From Ochotona curzoniae (taxonomy: Eukaryota; Chordata; Mammalia; Lagomorpha; Ochotonidae): a stretch of 64,000 nt of DNA. The notes under the pieces were generated by a model, which did no database searches, was not told the DNA's origin, and saw nothing but the letters and a program-made list of their open reading frames with translations. Both the position numbers and the translations under genes were made by a program. The stretch is taken from contig NW_024464918.1 of the NCBI RefSeq assembly GCF_017591425.1, positions 29,292,001-29,356,000 on the forward strand, read 5' to 3'. Every line of letters begins with the position of its first letter. The stretch's first letter is position 1. This document shows, in pieces, positions 12,340 to 22,219 of the stretch.

Positions 12340-12635
12340 GTTGTGGTGTGATAGGTTGAACTGCAATTTGGGACACCCGTATCCCATGTGAAATGCTGCT
12401 TTAAGGCCCAGCTCCTCTGCATCTGATGTGACTCCTTGCTAACACACCTGGGAAGGGAGTAGATAATGGCCGGTGCTGGGGCCCTGCCACCATGTGGGAG
12501 ACTAGGATGGAGTCCCTGGCTTCTGGTTTAAGCCTGCTCACCCTATAGACATTTGGGGAATAAATCCACAGAAGGGAAGACATATCTCTTCCTTTCTTCC
12601 TTGGTTTCTCTTATTTTGTTGTTTAAATGAATGAA
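12340..12635 (+). mobile_element. CSINE, sense, strongly diverged
   Basis: Head 'gttgtggtgtgataggttga', 'acacccgtatcccatgtgaa', 'ccagctcctctgcatctgat', 'ccaccatgtgggagactagg', 'ggcttctggtttaagcctgc' and 'catttggggaataaatccac', with a degenerate A/T tail. Old copy. Confidence 0.7.
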
Positions 12636-12984
12636 TTCATTTATTTTCTTTTAAAAAAATCTCCTAGTTTAAGACAATTCTAGTTTCTAAATTATCTTTT
12701 GGTGTTATCTCTTAAGACTTGAACTGTTTCTTGGTGAAACGTCTTAAGGTACAGCTAGATAGTTATTATGTGCTGATATGTCAAATGTTTTGAAAATCTG
12801 CAATGAAAGGTAAAGTTGAAGTGCTTTCATTGATGGACACAGTTTTTGGTTTGAGTATCTTTTCAAAACAAGTTTTTTGACATGTCAAATCTTGTGACTG
12901 ACAAAATAAAGTACTGTTTTTACGTATTATGATAAGAGAAAAGGAATGATAAAGAAAATGATTAACTGTTTATTGTAGAATTGA

Positions 12985-13310
12985 GTTGATGAGCCCACAT
13001 TGTTGTGTAGGAAATGAAACTGCCAGCTGGGACACCAGCATTGCACATGAGCACTGGCTCATGCTCTGCTTGCTCCATTGTTGACCCAGCTTCTTGTTAA
13101 TGGCTTGGGAGAAGCAACAGAAGGCGTTCCGTGTGTGAGCACCTACCAGCCACATGTAGGGGGCTCAGATGAAGCTTCTGGTTTCAGGCTGGCCCAGCAT
13201 TGGTTGTGGGCATCTGAGGATTGTACCAATAGATAGAAAACCTTTCTGTTGCCCAACGTCTCTGTAACTCTTTCATAATACATAAGTAAATATTTCTAAA
13301 ATATATACAA
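12985..13310 (+). mobile_element. CSINE, sense, strongly diverged
   Basis: Recognised from 'cacattgttgtgtaggaaat' through 'agctgggacaccagcattgc', 'gaagcaacagaaggc', 'ctcagatgaagcttctggtt' and 'ggcccagcattggttgtggg' to an AATACATAAGTAAATATTT tail. The next SINE lies tail-to-tail with it only a few bases away. Confidence 0.7.
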
Positions 13311-13317
13311 TTTCTTT

Positions 13318-13643
13318 TTTTAAAAGGCTTATATATGTTACTTGAAAGCCAAAGCTATAGATAGAAAGAAGGAAAGACAAAGAAGTCTTCCCTCTACTGG
13401 TTCACACTCTAAATAGCCACAGGTGGCTGAAGCTGGGCTGGTTCAAAGCTGGGAGCTAGGATCTTCTTCTGGGTCCCCCACTTGATTGTAGATGCCCAAG
13501 GCTTTGGGCCATTCTCCGCTGCTTTCCCAAGTCATAAGGAAGGAGCTGGATCAGAAGTGGAGCAGCTGGAATTTGAACAGACCCTATATGGGATGCCAGT
13601 GCTGCAGGCAGATTAAGCTGATAATGCCTCCATGCTGGCCCCA
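13318..13643 (-). mobile_element. CSINE, antisense, near full length
   Basis: Reversed tail TTTAAAAGGCTTATATATGT, 'agccacaggtggctgaagct', 'gctttgggccattctccgct', 'ggagctggatcagaagtgga', and head 'gataatgcctccatgctggccc'. With its sense neighbour it forms an inverted pair separated by under 10 bp. Confidence 0.85.
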
Positions 13644-13887
13644 ATAAATAAATCTTCAATAAAAAAGAGTCAAAACTATTTTAGTGTATATTAAAAATAG
13701 CAACTCCAAACTCTAAAAAAAGAAGTTAACATATGGTTTGGAGGGGTTTTACAGTACTTAAGCCTGGTTTGATTAAAAAAAAAAAAAAAACAGGAATATT
13801 ATTGTTAGTTCACATCTCCCTAAAATACCTGCAGAGATGCTTTCCTGGGGCTCCTTCCTAGTTGTTTCCAAGTTGTTTTAAAATAGG

Positions 13888-14214
13888 AAGGGCCTAGCAC
13901 AGTAACCTAGTGGCTAAAGTCCTTGCCTTGCACATTCTAGGATCCCATATGGACAGCAGTTTATGTCCCAGCAGCTCCATTTCCCATCCAGCTCCCTGCG
14001 TGTGGCTTGGGAAAGCAGTGAGGAAGGCCCAAATCTTTGGGACCCTGCACCTGCATGGGAGACCTGGATGAAGCTCCTTGTTCCTGGCTCCAGATTGGCT
14101 CAGTTCTGGCCATTGTGGCCACTTGGGGAGTGAGCCAGTGAATGCAAGATCTTTCTCTGTCTCTTCTTCTCTCTGTAAATCTGATTTTCCAATTAAAATA
14201 AATAAATCTTTTTT
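13888..14214 (+). mobile_element. CSINE, sense, full length with probable target duplication
   Basis: Head 'agggcctagcacagtaacct' with 'agtggctaaagtccttgcc', 'ggatcccatatggacagcag', 'ttgggaaagcagtgaggaag', 'ggccattgtggccacttggg' and tail AATTAAAATAAATAAATC. TTTTAAAATAGGA just upstream resembles TTTTAAACCAGGA downstream (11 of 13), consistent with a decayed duplication. Confidence 0.9.
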
Positions 14215-15315
14215 TAAACCAGGATTACAAATTATAAAGTAGTGATATCCACAATGATATGAATATATTGTGTAGATATCAAATCAGCAAAGAGAACCAG
14301 TAGAAAGATTTTTGAAAATTTTAGTAGTCTAACAAAATGTAGAAAAAGAAGGGACAAAAAGCAAGTAAATTACAACCCAGGGTAAAGAAACATTCTCTCA
14401 ATTGGTTTGATAAAAAAAACAAGCATTCCAAACTATTTCCCTGTCAAATGGAGACAAACATCTTTAGACAAACTAGAATGGTGGGAAAACCAGATGAGCC
14501 TTGTATGTGCTGCATTCATTCTGATAAAGCAGAAGAAAAGTATTAAAACTTGGAACAAGATGGGAGTTTGAAATTCACATACCTGAATTTCTTAGGGAAT
14601 AAAGTAAGCAATTGTCTAATTGTATGGGCTTAGATTTCCTTGTAACATACATGGGTGCAATTGATGATGTTGCACTCACCAGTGGCTGTTAATATTCTAC
14701 TGTGGTCTACAGCTCTCCTGCAGGTGGGAGAAGCTGCTATGATGGACGCTGTTGACATCATCAACCTTAAGAGGGACTGATGAATACAGCATGATGTCAC
14801 TTTCATTTCTGCTGCTACACTCGTCCTGGTACAGACTAAGCACAAGTTGACTCTTCAAGTTAGAACAAAGACACACACACACACACACACACATACATTA
14901 TAGTTTTAGTTCATGGGAAAAATGAATGCAAACCTCCCATGATCCCCTGGGGCTCTATTTTAGCCTTACCCTTTTGCAACTGAGCTTAGGAGAGTGAGTG
15001 TCAGCTCAGCCTGGCTGATTAAGGTATGGCTTTTATGATTTCCACGCTTAGTGTGTGATCCAGGACAAGCTAGAACCTCAGTGATCATGTGTAGTAATGG
15101 CATCTCTATTGCCAAAGTTAGCACTGCTTGCTTTCTTCCTAACTTAGGCATCCATTGCACACATAGAGCAAATTCAGGTCTACAGCCTAGGCTCTGTACA
15201 TTTCATTTCCCTTTCCACCCCTCGTTTGCTACCTCATGTCTCTGGTCATACCTAATAGAGGTTCTCTCATTAAAATGCATGTTCCTCTTCAGATTTAGAA
15301 ATACCATAGGTTATC
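14215..15315. other. Unique stretch with a CA repeat
   Basis: Apart from the AC run at 14870-14893 I see no gene or known repeat. Frames of 60-115 codons near 14.6-15.4 kb are not recognisable proteins. Confidence 0.45.
14870..14893. repeat. (AC)n microsatellite
   Basis: About 12 uninterrupted AC units, followed by ATACATTA. Confidence 0.95.
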
Positions 15316-15477
15316 GAGGGTACTTCAAGTGGCTTGTGGAACAGGGAATTAAAGTTTTTTTGGGTGGCAAATGTAGGCCCCAGTCTCCCAAGGATTAACT
15401 CCACAGCACAGCTTGTTTCTCAAGGGTGTAACAGGAAAGGCAATCATGGCCTGATACATTTAGCCTGTGGCTTGACT

Positions 15478-15603
15478 GCAATCTCCTTCCTTCCTGCTTC
15501 CCCTTGTTGCATGTCCTTGGGGGAGCTTAGGTGTGGCTTAGCAATCTCCCTCCTTCTTGTTTCCCCTTGTTGCATGTCCTTGGGGGAGCTTAGGTGTGGC
15601 TTA
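15478..15603 (+). repeat. Tandem 63-bp duplication in LTR U3
   Basis: Two adjacent copies (15478-15540 and 15541-15603) share GCAATCTCC, CCCCTTGTTGCATGTCCTTG and GGGAGCTTAGGTGTGGCTTA with only a few differences. Direct repeats upstream of the TATA box are a usual place for retroviral enhancer duplications. An enhancer role here is inferred from position only. Confidence 0.9.
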
Positions 15604-15638
15604 ACCATTGGGAGGATCCTGGGAGGGGCCAAGCAGAC

Positions 15639-15645
15639 TATAAAA
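15639..15645 (+). promoter_or_regulatory. LTR TATA box
   Basis: TATAAAA, about 35 bp downstream of the duplicated U3 unit and about 20 bp upstream of the poly(A) signal. It would set transcription start near 15665-15675, the inferred U3/R border. Confidence 0.75.
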
Positions 15646-15662
15646 GATGCAGCTTGACTTCA

Positions 15663-15668
15663 AATAAA
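15663..15668 (+). promoter_or_regulatory. LTR poly(A) signal
   Basis: AATAAA followed by CGGCATTCGGCATT and then a GT-rich stretch (GTGTCTGTGTGTTATCTGTC) that suits a downstream cleavage element. Close TATA/AATAAA spacing is normal in short-R class II LTRs. Confidence 0.75.
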
Positions 15669-16205
15669 CGGCATTCGGCATTCTCCTCACACGAATGACC
15701 CACTGTGTCTGTGTGTTATCTGTCTTGTCTGTCTCATAACCCTAGTCCCTCCGCTCGACTTGGAGCTCGGGGTACGTGGCGACGCAGGCGTTGCCAACAG
15801 GCAAAAAGAAAAAAAAATAAAAGTGAAATCCATGGATATGAGACCTCTTCAAGAAGTTCATGAAAACCATATTTGGTAGAAAAATAATGTATGGCTTTCA
15901 CTTTTTTTGGCGTCCAAATTAACTAACACTATTTCCATTTTTCACAAACTTCCTGAAGTTTCTTCACAGCAGATGTGTGGATCAAGTTAGCATCTCCCTG
16001 GGACATCTGACAGGGTGTTCTTTAGGGCTCCTTCCTAGTTATGTTCATGTTATGGTGTCATGTCTTCAAAGAGGAGTGAGTTTCCCAATTCCCACCTATT
16101 CCTTCATATTATTTTATTTTAAAATAATTTGATAGTCTTAAACATCTTAACTTTTAGACATTTTATTTAAAGTAGTTATCCCATATTATCTGAAACTGAG
16201 ATGAA

Positions 16206-16620
16206 TGGCTCAGTGATACATCAAGTAGATAAACATACGTTTTATTCTTTTAATTTTTTCAATTTTATTTTTTATTTTATGGTATAATTCCATAAGCTCT
16301 GGAATTTCCCCTACTGCCTCCCTAAATTCCCCCTCCCCAACTGATTTCCCCATAATTATTATAATAGTAGAGTCCTTCAAAAGTCCATCATTCTGTTTTA
16401 ATTTGTGTCCTGACATTGCTGCTACAGACAATGGCAGGCAGTTGAGCATCCTGTTATCAAGATATATCCAACAGTTTTACTGGAAGTCCATCTTTGATTT
16501 GGAAGTAGAGATACAGACTGTATTGTATCTTCACATCTGGATGTGATAGTCTCTGTTATGCCATCACTGTACATTCCCTTAAGTAAGAAGCCATGAAACA
16601 AAATCAACAACAAAAATAAA
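16206..16620 (-). mobile_element. L1 3'-UTR-like segment, antisense
   Basis: Read on the minus strand it gives a G-rich polypurine tract (GGGGAAATCAGTTGGGGAGG, then GGAATTTAGGGAGG) followed by an A/T-rich end with repeated AATAAAA, as in L1 3' UTRs. L1 fragments directly adjoin. I am not certain of the family. Confidence 0.5.
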
Positions 16621-16821
16621 CTTAAAAGGCTTACAGCACCATGGAATTAAATAATAAGCTACTGAATAGGCATTGTGTCAATGAAGAAAAAGAAAACGCA
16701 AAAGCTTCTTGAAGAAAATTATACTACTCTGTGATCTACAAGTCAGTGAAGAATTTGATAAGAGAAAAGAAACTATTTTGAAGAGACAAAAATAAAAACA
16801 ATATCAAAACACATGAGTTGT
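16621..16821 (+). mobile_element. L1 ORF2 fragment, sense
   Basis: 'ggaattaaataataagctac', 'tgaataggcattgtgtcaat' and 'gaagaaaaagaaaac' follow the linker between endonuclease and reverse-transcriptase regions of L1 ORF2 DNA. Orientation is opposite to the flanking L1 pieces. Reading frame broken. Confidence 0.5.
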
Positions 16822-17136
16822 GGGCCCAGCGCCGTGGCCTAGTGTCTAAAAGACCTCGCCTTGAACACGCCAGGATCCCATATGGGCACTGGTTCTAATC
16901 CTGGCAGCCCCGCTTCCCATCCAGCTCCCTGTTTGTGGCCTGGGAAAGCAGTCAAGGATGGCCCAAAGCCTTGGGACCCTGCACCTGTGTGGGGAACCTG
17001 AAGGAAGCTCCTGGCTCCTGGCTTTGATTTGGCATAGCACCGGCCATTGCGGTCATTTGGGGAGTAAATCATTGGATGAGAGATCTTCCTCTCTGTCTCT
17101 TTTCCTCTCTGTGTATCTGACTTTGCAATAAAAATA
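16822..17136 (+). mobile_element. CSINE, sense, young-looking
   Basis: Head 'gggcccagcgccgtggccta', 'gatcccatatgggcactggt', 'aatcctggcagccccgcttc', 'ggcctgggaaagcagtcaag', 'ggccattgcggtcatttggg' and tail CTGACTTTGCAATAAAAATA. The tail abuts an antisense L1 ORF2 fragment. I see no clear flanking duplication. Confidence 0.92.
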
Positions 17137-17332
17137 ATTAGTCCCTATCACCTGTGATTTCCTCCCATTCTGTTGGTTGCTTCTTTACTTTGTTAATTGT
17201 TTCCTTTGCTGCATAGAAGCTTTTTAGTTTGATGTAGTCCTGTTTGTTTATTTTGGCTTTGATTGCCATTGCTTTTGGTGTCTTTTCCAAAAAGTATTTC
17301 CCCATTCCTTTATCTTGGAGGGTGGGAAACAT
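17137..17332 (-). mobile_element. L1 ORF2 C-terminal fragment, antisense
   Basis: The minus strand encodes the conserved L1 ORF2p stretch with [32 protein letters not shown] and QPTEWEEI, open for about 64 codons. This lies in the C-terminal third of ORF2p, past the reverse-transcriptase core. No start, stop or upstream domain adjoins, so it is a fragment. Confidence 0.85.
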
Positions 17333-18715
17333 ACATTTTACAGCATAGCACTCTTATGAACGTTCTTTATGTAATAGAAATTCTTGTGAAAAAATTTAGA
17401 TCTCTGAATATTCTGGACATGGAATCCATCATGGCAACTATCAGCTGGAGCCAAGTCCACATCATGGTTACCCCGGCTGTGCTGGACATCTTTGTGGTCT
17501 CCAGGGAGAAAGGGTGAGTGTCTGTCTACTTTTTTTATTCATGCTGTGAGCTCTTCACTCACTTCCAAGGGCTCCTGCCTGCACTGACGTGAGTTGTCCA
17601 CCTTGAACTGTAATCCATTGTGTGTCTGGGTCAAATAATGCCTCATGAAGTTGCTTCAGTTAAAAGAGCTGCTTGATTGGCTGTGTCCACACTCAGAACC
17701 CAGCACTTTGTGCCTTCACCACAAGATTTTACTGTGATTCATGTAGCACTATAGGAAAACACAGGGCAACTCAAAGCTTCATGAAACTTAGGGTGATAAA
17801 GCACTTGCTAAGGATGACTTGCTAAGTTTGGGCTAGTCTGTATGATTTCCCTATCCTGTGTAACAGCAATGTATTTGCCTATATATATTTATATAATAAA
17901 TGTTGATGTGGTCATCAACTGTTGGGGGACTCAGAAACTGCTGCAAAACAATTCTGAATAAAACTGGATGTGTGGAATAATCAGAGAAAGCACTTGGAAA
18001 GAATTCAAGGTTTTCCCAGTTCTTGAGAGTTTATCACCTCCTGCTCGGTGGCAGGGCTGGCAAGATCCTGATGGCAATTCCTTCTGGAAGGTCATGGCCA
18101 AAGTTGTGGCTTCTTCAGGGCCTCATATTTGCCTGTTTTCTTGAATGTTTTACCCACCTTTGCCTGAAAAACAGACAGTCATGATAAATGACTCTTGTGG
18201 GAAAGTGGCGAGAATTCAGGGTTTTAACATGAGCTATGTCCTCACTCACAGAAATAGATACTCTTCAATGTTGTAATTACCAAAGAAAATCTTATATCTG
18301 CAAAGTCCACAAAACATCATAGTTGCTGTTGTCTAAAACCAGTGTGCTTTACTGTCCGTTGTTTTTCTTGCTGAAGTGTTTTTGGTTGTTTTGTTTATTG
18401 TATTATAGTTGATAGGAGTTTTAATAAAAGATAACATGCTCTATTAAATATTGAAGTTGCATTCCTTTTGTGGAAACACTTTGTTATAGCAAAAGCAAAC
18501 AAGCTGAAATTGTCATCCTGCATGGGCATCAGTGATACACTTGTGTGTGGAAGATTCCAGGCTCTGCTTCCCTTCTCTCTGCAACAAGCCCTAGCAGAGC
18601 CTCTAGCCTGACTATCAGTGCCCACAGGCTGCACACAAATGTGGTTCTAACTCAAGCCGGTGCCTCATTGCTCCCCTTGTGTCCAAGCTTCCAGATGGAT
18701 ATGGTCCAAATTCAC
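17333..18715. other. Unique stretch, no confirmed gene
   Basis: A frame at about 17360-17517 reads ..NILDMESIMATISWSQV.. and meets GGGTGAGTG, a fair splice-donor look-alike. I recognise no protein and no acceptor. Another frame near 18000-18140 is likewise unrecognised. No repeat family seen. Confidence 0.4.
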
Positions 18716-18945
18716 TTTTTTAGAAAAATTTATTTTATTGATTTAAAAGATAGAGTGACAGAGAAAGCAAGAGGAAGAAATTTTGCATTTGCTCATTCGC
18801 TCCACAAATGGGTGCAACAGCCATGGGTAGGCCAGGCCAATACCAGGAGTTTGGAAATCCATCCAAGGTACCCTCATGGGTGGCAGGAACTCAAGTTCCT
18901 GGGAGCTGAATCTGAAGTAGAGCTGGGGCATCCATTACATTTTAA
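18716..18945 (-). mobile_element. CSINE, antisense, incomplete
   Basis: Reversed tail TTAGAAAAATTTATTTTATT, GACAGAGAAAGCAAGAGGAA, 'ccacaaatgggtgcaacagc' and 'accctcatgggtggcaggaa' are present. The head half is partly deleted: sequence goes quickly from 'ggcaggaactcaagttcctg' to 'tctgaagtagagctgg'. Confidence 0.65.
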
Positions 18946-19664
18946 CTTTGCCTGCACAGTTAAGATGCACTAATGAGAGTGAATTTTAAGAACAAATAAA
19001 ATGTCTCTCATGAAGATTTGTTTAATTACAAATAAGCCCTTGTCTCCTTCCACTTTGCACAAGGCCAGTGACATATACTTGCAAACATGGTCCTCTTCTG
19101 AAGGGCCTAACCTGGCCTTTGTTGTTGGCTCCACCACTTTTTGTATAGTCATTTTTGCACAGTGATTAACCAGTCATTCCTGTCCTCTGAAAGAGAAGAA
19201 ACTAAGAGTCAAACCACGTTGGCATAAAAGTGACCCTTCTGACCAAGCAAAGTTTGCCTGTATCCTTTCAATGTTTTCCTTTCTTTGGATAAGTTTTTGA
19301 TGCATGTTATTTTATTCCATCCAGAGGATGGGACTGAGTGCAAAGTCTGATGCCCTGGGTTGTTAGGACATCTGAGTCATCTTATTCATTACACTTTTCC
19401 TTGCTAGCGTAAGAAAATGCCTTTTTCTTTCTAGACTGTGATTTCTCCAGTATATCCAAGTTTGTCATGTTAGAGATGGTGCACAACAGCCCTTGGTGCT
19501 GAGGCTTTGTGACAACCATGAAAACCCATCGTGTGAACTGAGGGGAGCTGCCAAGCTTGACCAAACCAGGAGACATTTCCTAAAACTCCTTGAAAACACG
19601 TCAGGGTATTCTTTTTCTAAATTATTAAAAAAAAAAAATTTAATGACTTGAGCCAGTGAAGGCT
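18946..19664. other. Unique stretch
   Basis: No gene or recognised repeat. A poly(A) run of about 12 occurs at 19627-19638. Confidence 0.4.
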
Positions 19665-19945
19665 TAAAAAAAAAAAGATTTCTGTTATTTGAAAAGCAGA
19701 TTTACAGAGAGAGGAGAGACAAAGACATCTTCCATCTGCAAGTTGGCTCCCCAAATGGCCACAATGGCCATTGCGGAGCCTATCCAAAGGCAAGAGCCAG
19801 GTGCTTCCTCCAGGTCTCTATGTGGGTACAGGAGCCCAGTGACTTGGGCCATCCTCCACTGCTTTCTTGGGTCATAGCATGGAGTTGGATCAGCAGTAGA
19901 GCAGCCAGGACTCAAACCAATACACATACAGGATGTTGGTGCCAG
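19665..19945 (-). mobile_element. CSINE, antisense, head-truncated
   Basis: Reversed tail AAAAGATTTCTGTTATTTGA, AAAAGCAGATTTACAGAGAG, 'caaatggccacaatggccat', 'tacaggagcccagtgacttg' and 'ggagttggatcagcagtaga'. It stops near 'aggatgttggtgccagc' without the usual tRNA-like head. Confidence 0.82.
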
Positions 19946-21549
19946 CGAGAGGCCCTACCAGGGCACTCATACAGCAGGCAGAGGACAAAGCTGAGACAAG
20001 GGCCACCAAGAGCTTAAACAAGTTTCTCCTCATGCAATGAGCTGGCGGCCCCCACTGCTGCAGACAGGGCCACCCGGCTTGTTTTTTTGGCATAATTGAG
20101 CAGCTCAGTTTCGAAATCATGTCTTGGAGAGGCATAGCAAGAAGTCAGATTGGTTCTGTGCTCGTAGGGGGAAAAAAAACTATTTTAATCATCATCCTGG
20201 TTTAAGTGTGCTTTGCAGTGAGAAAATGAAATTCTGTAAAAACACAAAGAAACACATTAAAGCCAGTTTCTTTGGGTTCCCTAGTCCCCTCATAGCCAAA
20301 ATCCTGAACAGTTTTGGCCCATGCAAGCTTTGTTGTAAAGTTCTGTTGTTGAAACAAAGACTGTGCTGAACACGATTTTCCTCACCTCTGAGCTCATGGG
20401 CTTCACATCCTGTTTTTTGGATCAGAGGTTTTATTTCCACATGAAGCTATTCTTTCTTATCATTTCTGTAAAAGCCACTCTCAGCATATCCTTTTTTCTA
20501 GGGCACGTTAGATTTTTTAAAAATTTTTACATGTGAATAGAAATATTGCATGTGATTCTGAGTTTTAACTGTGCAACTTCAAAGACAATACGGGAAAAAA
20601 GAGTAGAGGAAGGAGTGGAGAGAAGAGGAGACTGTTTATCAAGGCTATCTTTACAACTGCAGGAAGGGAGCCTTAGGTACCTATAATTATTCAGATTTCT
20701 TTAGTCTCCTTTCAAACTAAGATTTGTTTACTAGAGGCATTACAATTTAGTGAGACAAATTAGACTAAACTTTTTTATCTCGGGTGGTTTGCACATGCAC
20801 TGATTGAACTAGTATTTCTTCCAAAGATTGCCTGGAAGATAAATGAACAGGAGGAGCAATTAGGGTAAGGAAAACTAAAGATTGGCTGACATGATTTAAG
20901 TTTACCGCTAAGGCAGTTTGTCATTTTGTCTCTATAATCTCTATCAGAATTGACTAAAACAGTAAACATAAATCATTATACTAATTTATTTCACTGCACT
21001 GTGGTCTGGGAAAAGAAGATTTCATTTTTTTCTTAGAGACTTTGGGGATTCAGGCAACCACTTTGAACTTCTTCTCATTTATATATTGGGAGGAAAAAAT
21101 GAGAAAATCAAAGACATGTATCGTGGGTTCTTCAAAAACAATATTTTTTGGTGGCAAGACAAGTTATTTTTATTACACTATGCAAAAATAACTATGGGCT
21201 GTGCATTGAAAGCAACTCAACATTGATTGTGTTTAAAAAAAAAAAAAACCTTAATTCCTAAGGTAGCAATGTAATCAAACGTACTGCCGAAAGTGATTTT
21301 TCATGTAGTAGTTAATAAGCCTTTAGTTTATTCTCTGAAGAAAACTCTGTGACCAGGGAGAATCAGAATGCCATAAATTATTGAGTTCTTTATGGAACAT
21401 CAACAGCCTTGAAAATGAGCACCACACCCACGCCCTTTGGATGTTGAGTCCTGCGTTGCCAACAAGCCAACGCAGAAGCAGCACCAGCAGCCCTTGGATG
21501 TTAGAGAAACCACATGCCCACTTCAGCACACACACTCACACATAACACA
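19946..21549. other. Unique stretch
   Basis: Single-copy DNA. A GC-richer patch at about 19950-20110 encodes nothing I recognise on either strand. No RNA gene seen. An A-run occurs at 21235-21248. Confidence 0.4.
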
Positions 21550-21662
21550 GATGCTTCAGAAAGTTCATGTGAAAAAGAATTAAAATGTACATGTGAAGAG
21601 CTTTTGAAATCCATGTGTGTTTTTTTCATTATGCGGATTTCCACGGACTTTCCGAAGACTCC
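21550..21662 (+). mobile_element. MITE-like element, short copy
   Basis: Starts GATGCTTCAGAAAGTTCATG, contains GAATTAAAATGTACATG and TTTTGAAATCCATGTGTG, and ends CACGGACTTTCCGAAGACTC, an imperfect inverted copy of the start. Same family as 15316-15966 and 47015-47200, but with a shortened centre. Confidence 0.55.
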
Positions 21663-22219
21663 CAATACACTTGTGTGTTTTCAATGAGAACAATAGAAAG
21701 TTAGGTGTTATCATCACAATTTAATTCAGGAAATTTTGAGTAATTTCCAAACTATGCATATAAACATTATATACAAACTTTCTATTCAAAACATTTTATT
21801 AGGGAAACTGGGCTTTAAACCCTTTGGAAGGAGAACAGCTGAATGAGTTGGAAATTTAAAACATCTTAGCCTATGGTAAATTACAACCCAGGACAGGAAA
21901 TAACAAGTAAAATAAGTGATGCTACAGCAGACTGTGATGAGGCATCATTGAACGGGCTAGGGGAATAATAGCAGCTGGAGGGATGGAAACCCCCCCTGTC
22001 TACACCCAAGGAGGCAGTTAAGATGGAGCTCAAAGGATGGTACAGTTTCAACCAGTGGCAATAACTCCATTCAGGCAAAATCCACATTAGGAGTGAAAGC
22101 ACAGGAAACAAAAATAAATTTTTTCTGTCTTACATGTTGGAAGAAAGGCTGTTTTCTATGAAAGGTAGCATAGAAAGAATGCTACCACTGCTTAAAGACT
22201 TCACATACACATTTGCTAA
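21663..22219. other. Unique stretch
   Basis: No gene or repeat recognised. A short run of C (AACCCCCCCTGTC near 21990) is the only feature. Confidence 0.4.

Larger units (their letters stand above)
15372..15799 (+). mobile_element. Solo LTR of an endogenous retrovirus, class II-like
   Basis: A 428-bp element starts TGTAGGCCCC and ends GTTGCCAACA, so it has TG...CA ends. GGCAAA flanks it exactly on both sides (15366-15371 and 15800-15805). A 6-bp duplication is typical of class II (ERVK-like) integration. It has a TATA box, a poly(A) signal, a GT-rich region and a GC-richer U5, in LTR order. No gag, pol or env sequence and no second LTR adjoin, so it is probably a solo LTR left by recombination. 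The plus-strand call follows from the TATA and poly(A) order. Confidence 0.85.
15316..15966 (+). mobile_element. Palindromic MITE-like DNA element, split by an LTR
   Basis: Left arm 15316-15371 (GAGGGTACTTCAAGTGGCTT, GAATTAAAG, GGTGGCAAA) resumes at 15806 with AAAAGTGAAATCCATGGA. The right arm ends near 15966 with the mirror image: GGCTTTCACTTTTTTTGGCG, TTTCCATTTTTCACAAACTT, CCTGAAG. Joined conceptually, this is one inverted-repeat element of about 217 bp of a mariner-like MITE type. Similar elements occur at 21550-21662 and 47015-47200. No transposase is present. The family name is uncertain. Confidence 0.6.

Noticed and set aside
14870..14893. Direct-repeat run considered as a CRISPR-like array
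   Set aside because: Dinucleotide microsatellite in a mammalian genome; no spacer structure anywhere in the window.
19946..20140. GC-richer patch considered as a processed pseudogene
   Set aside because: Translations in both directions match no protein I recognise, and there is no poly(A) tail or target duplication.
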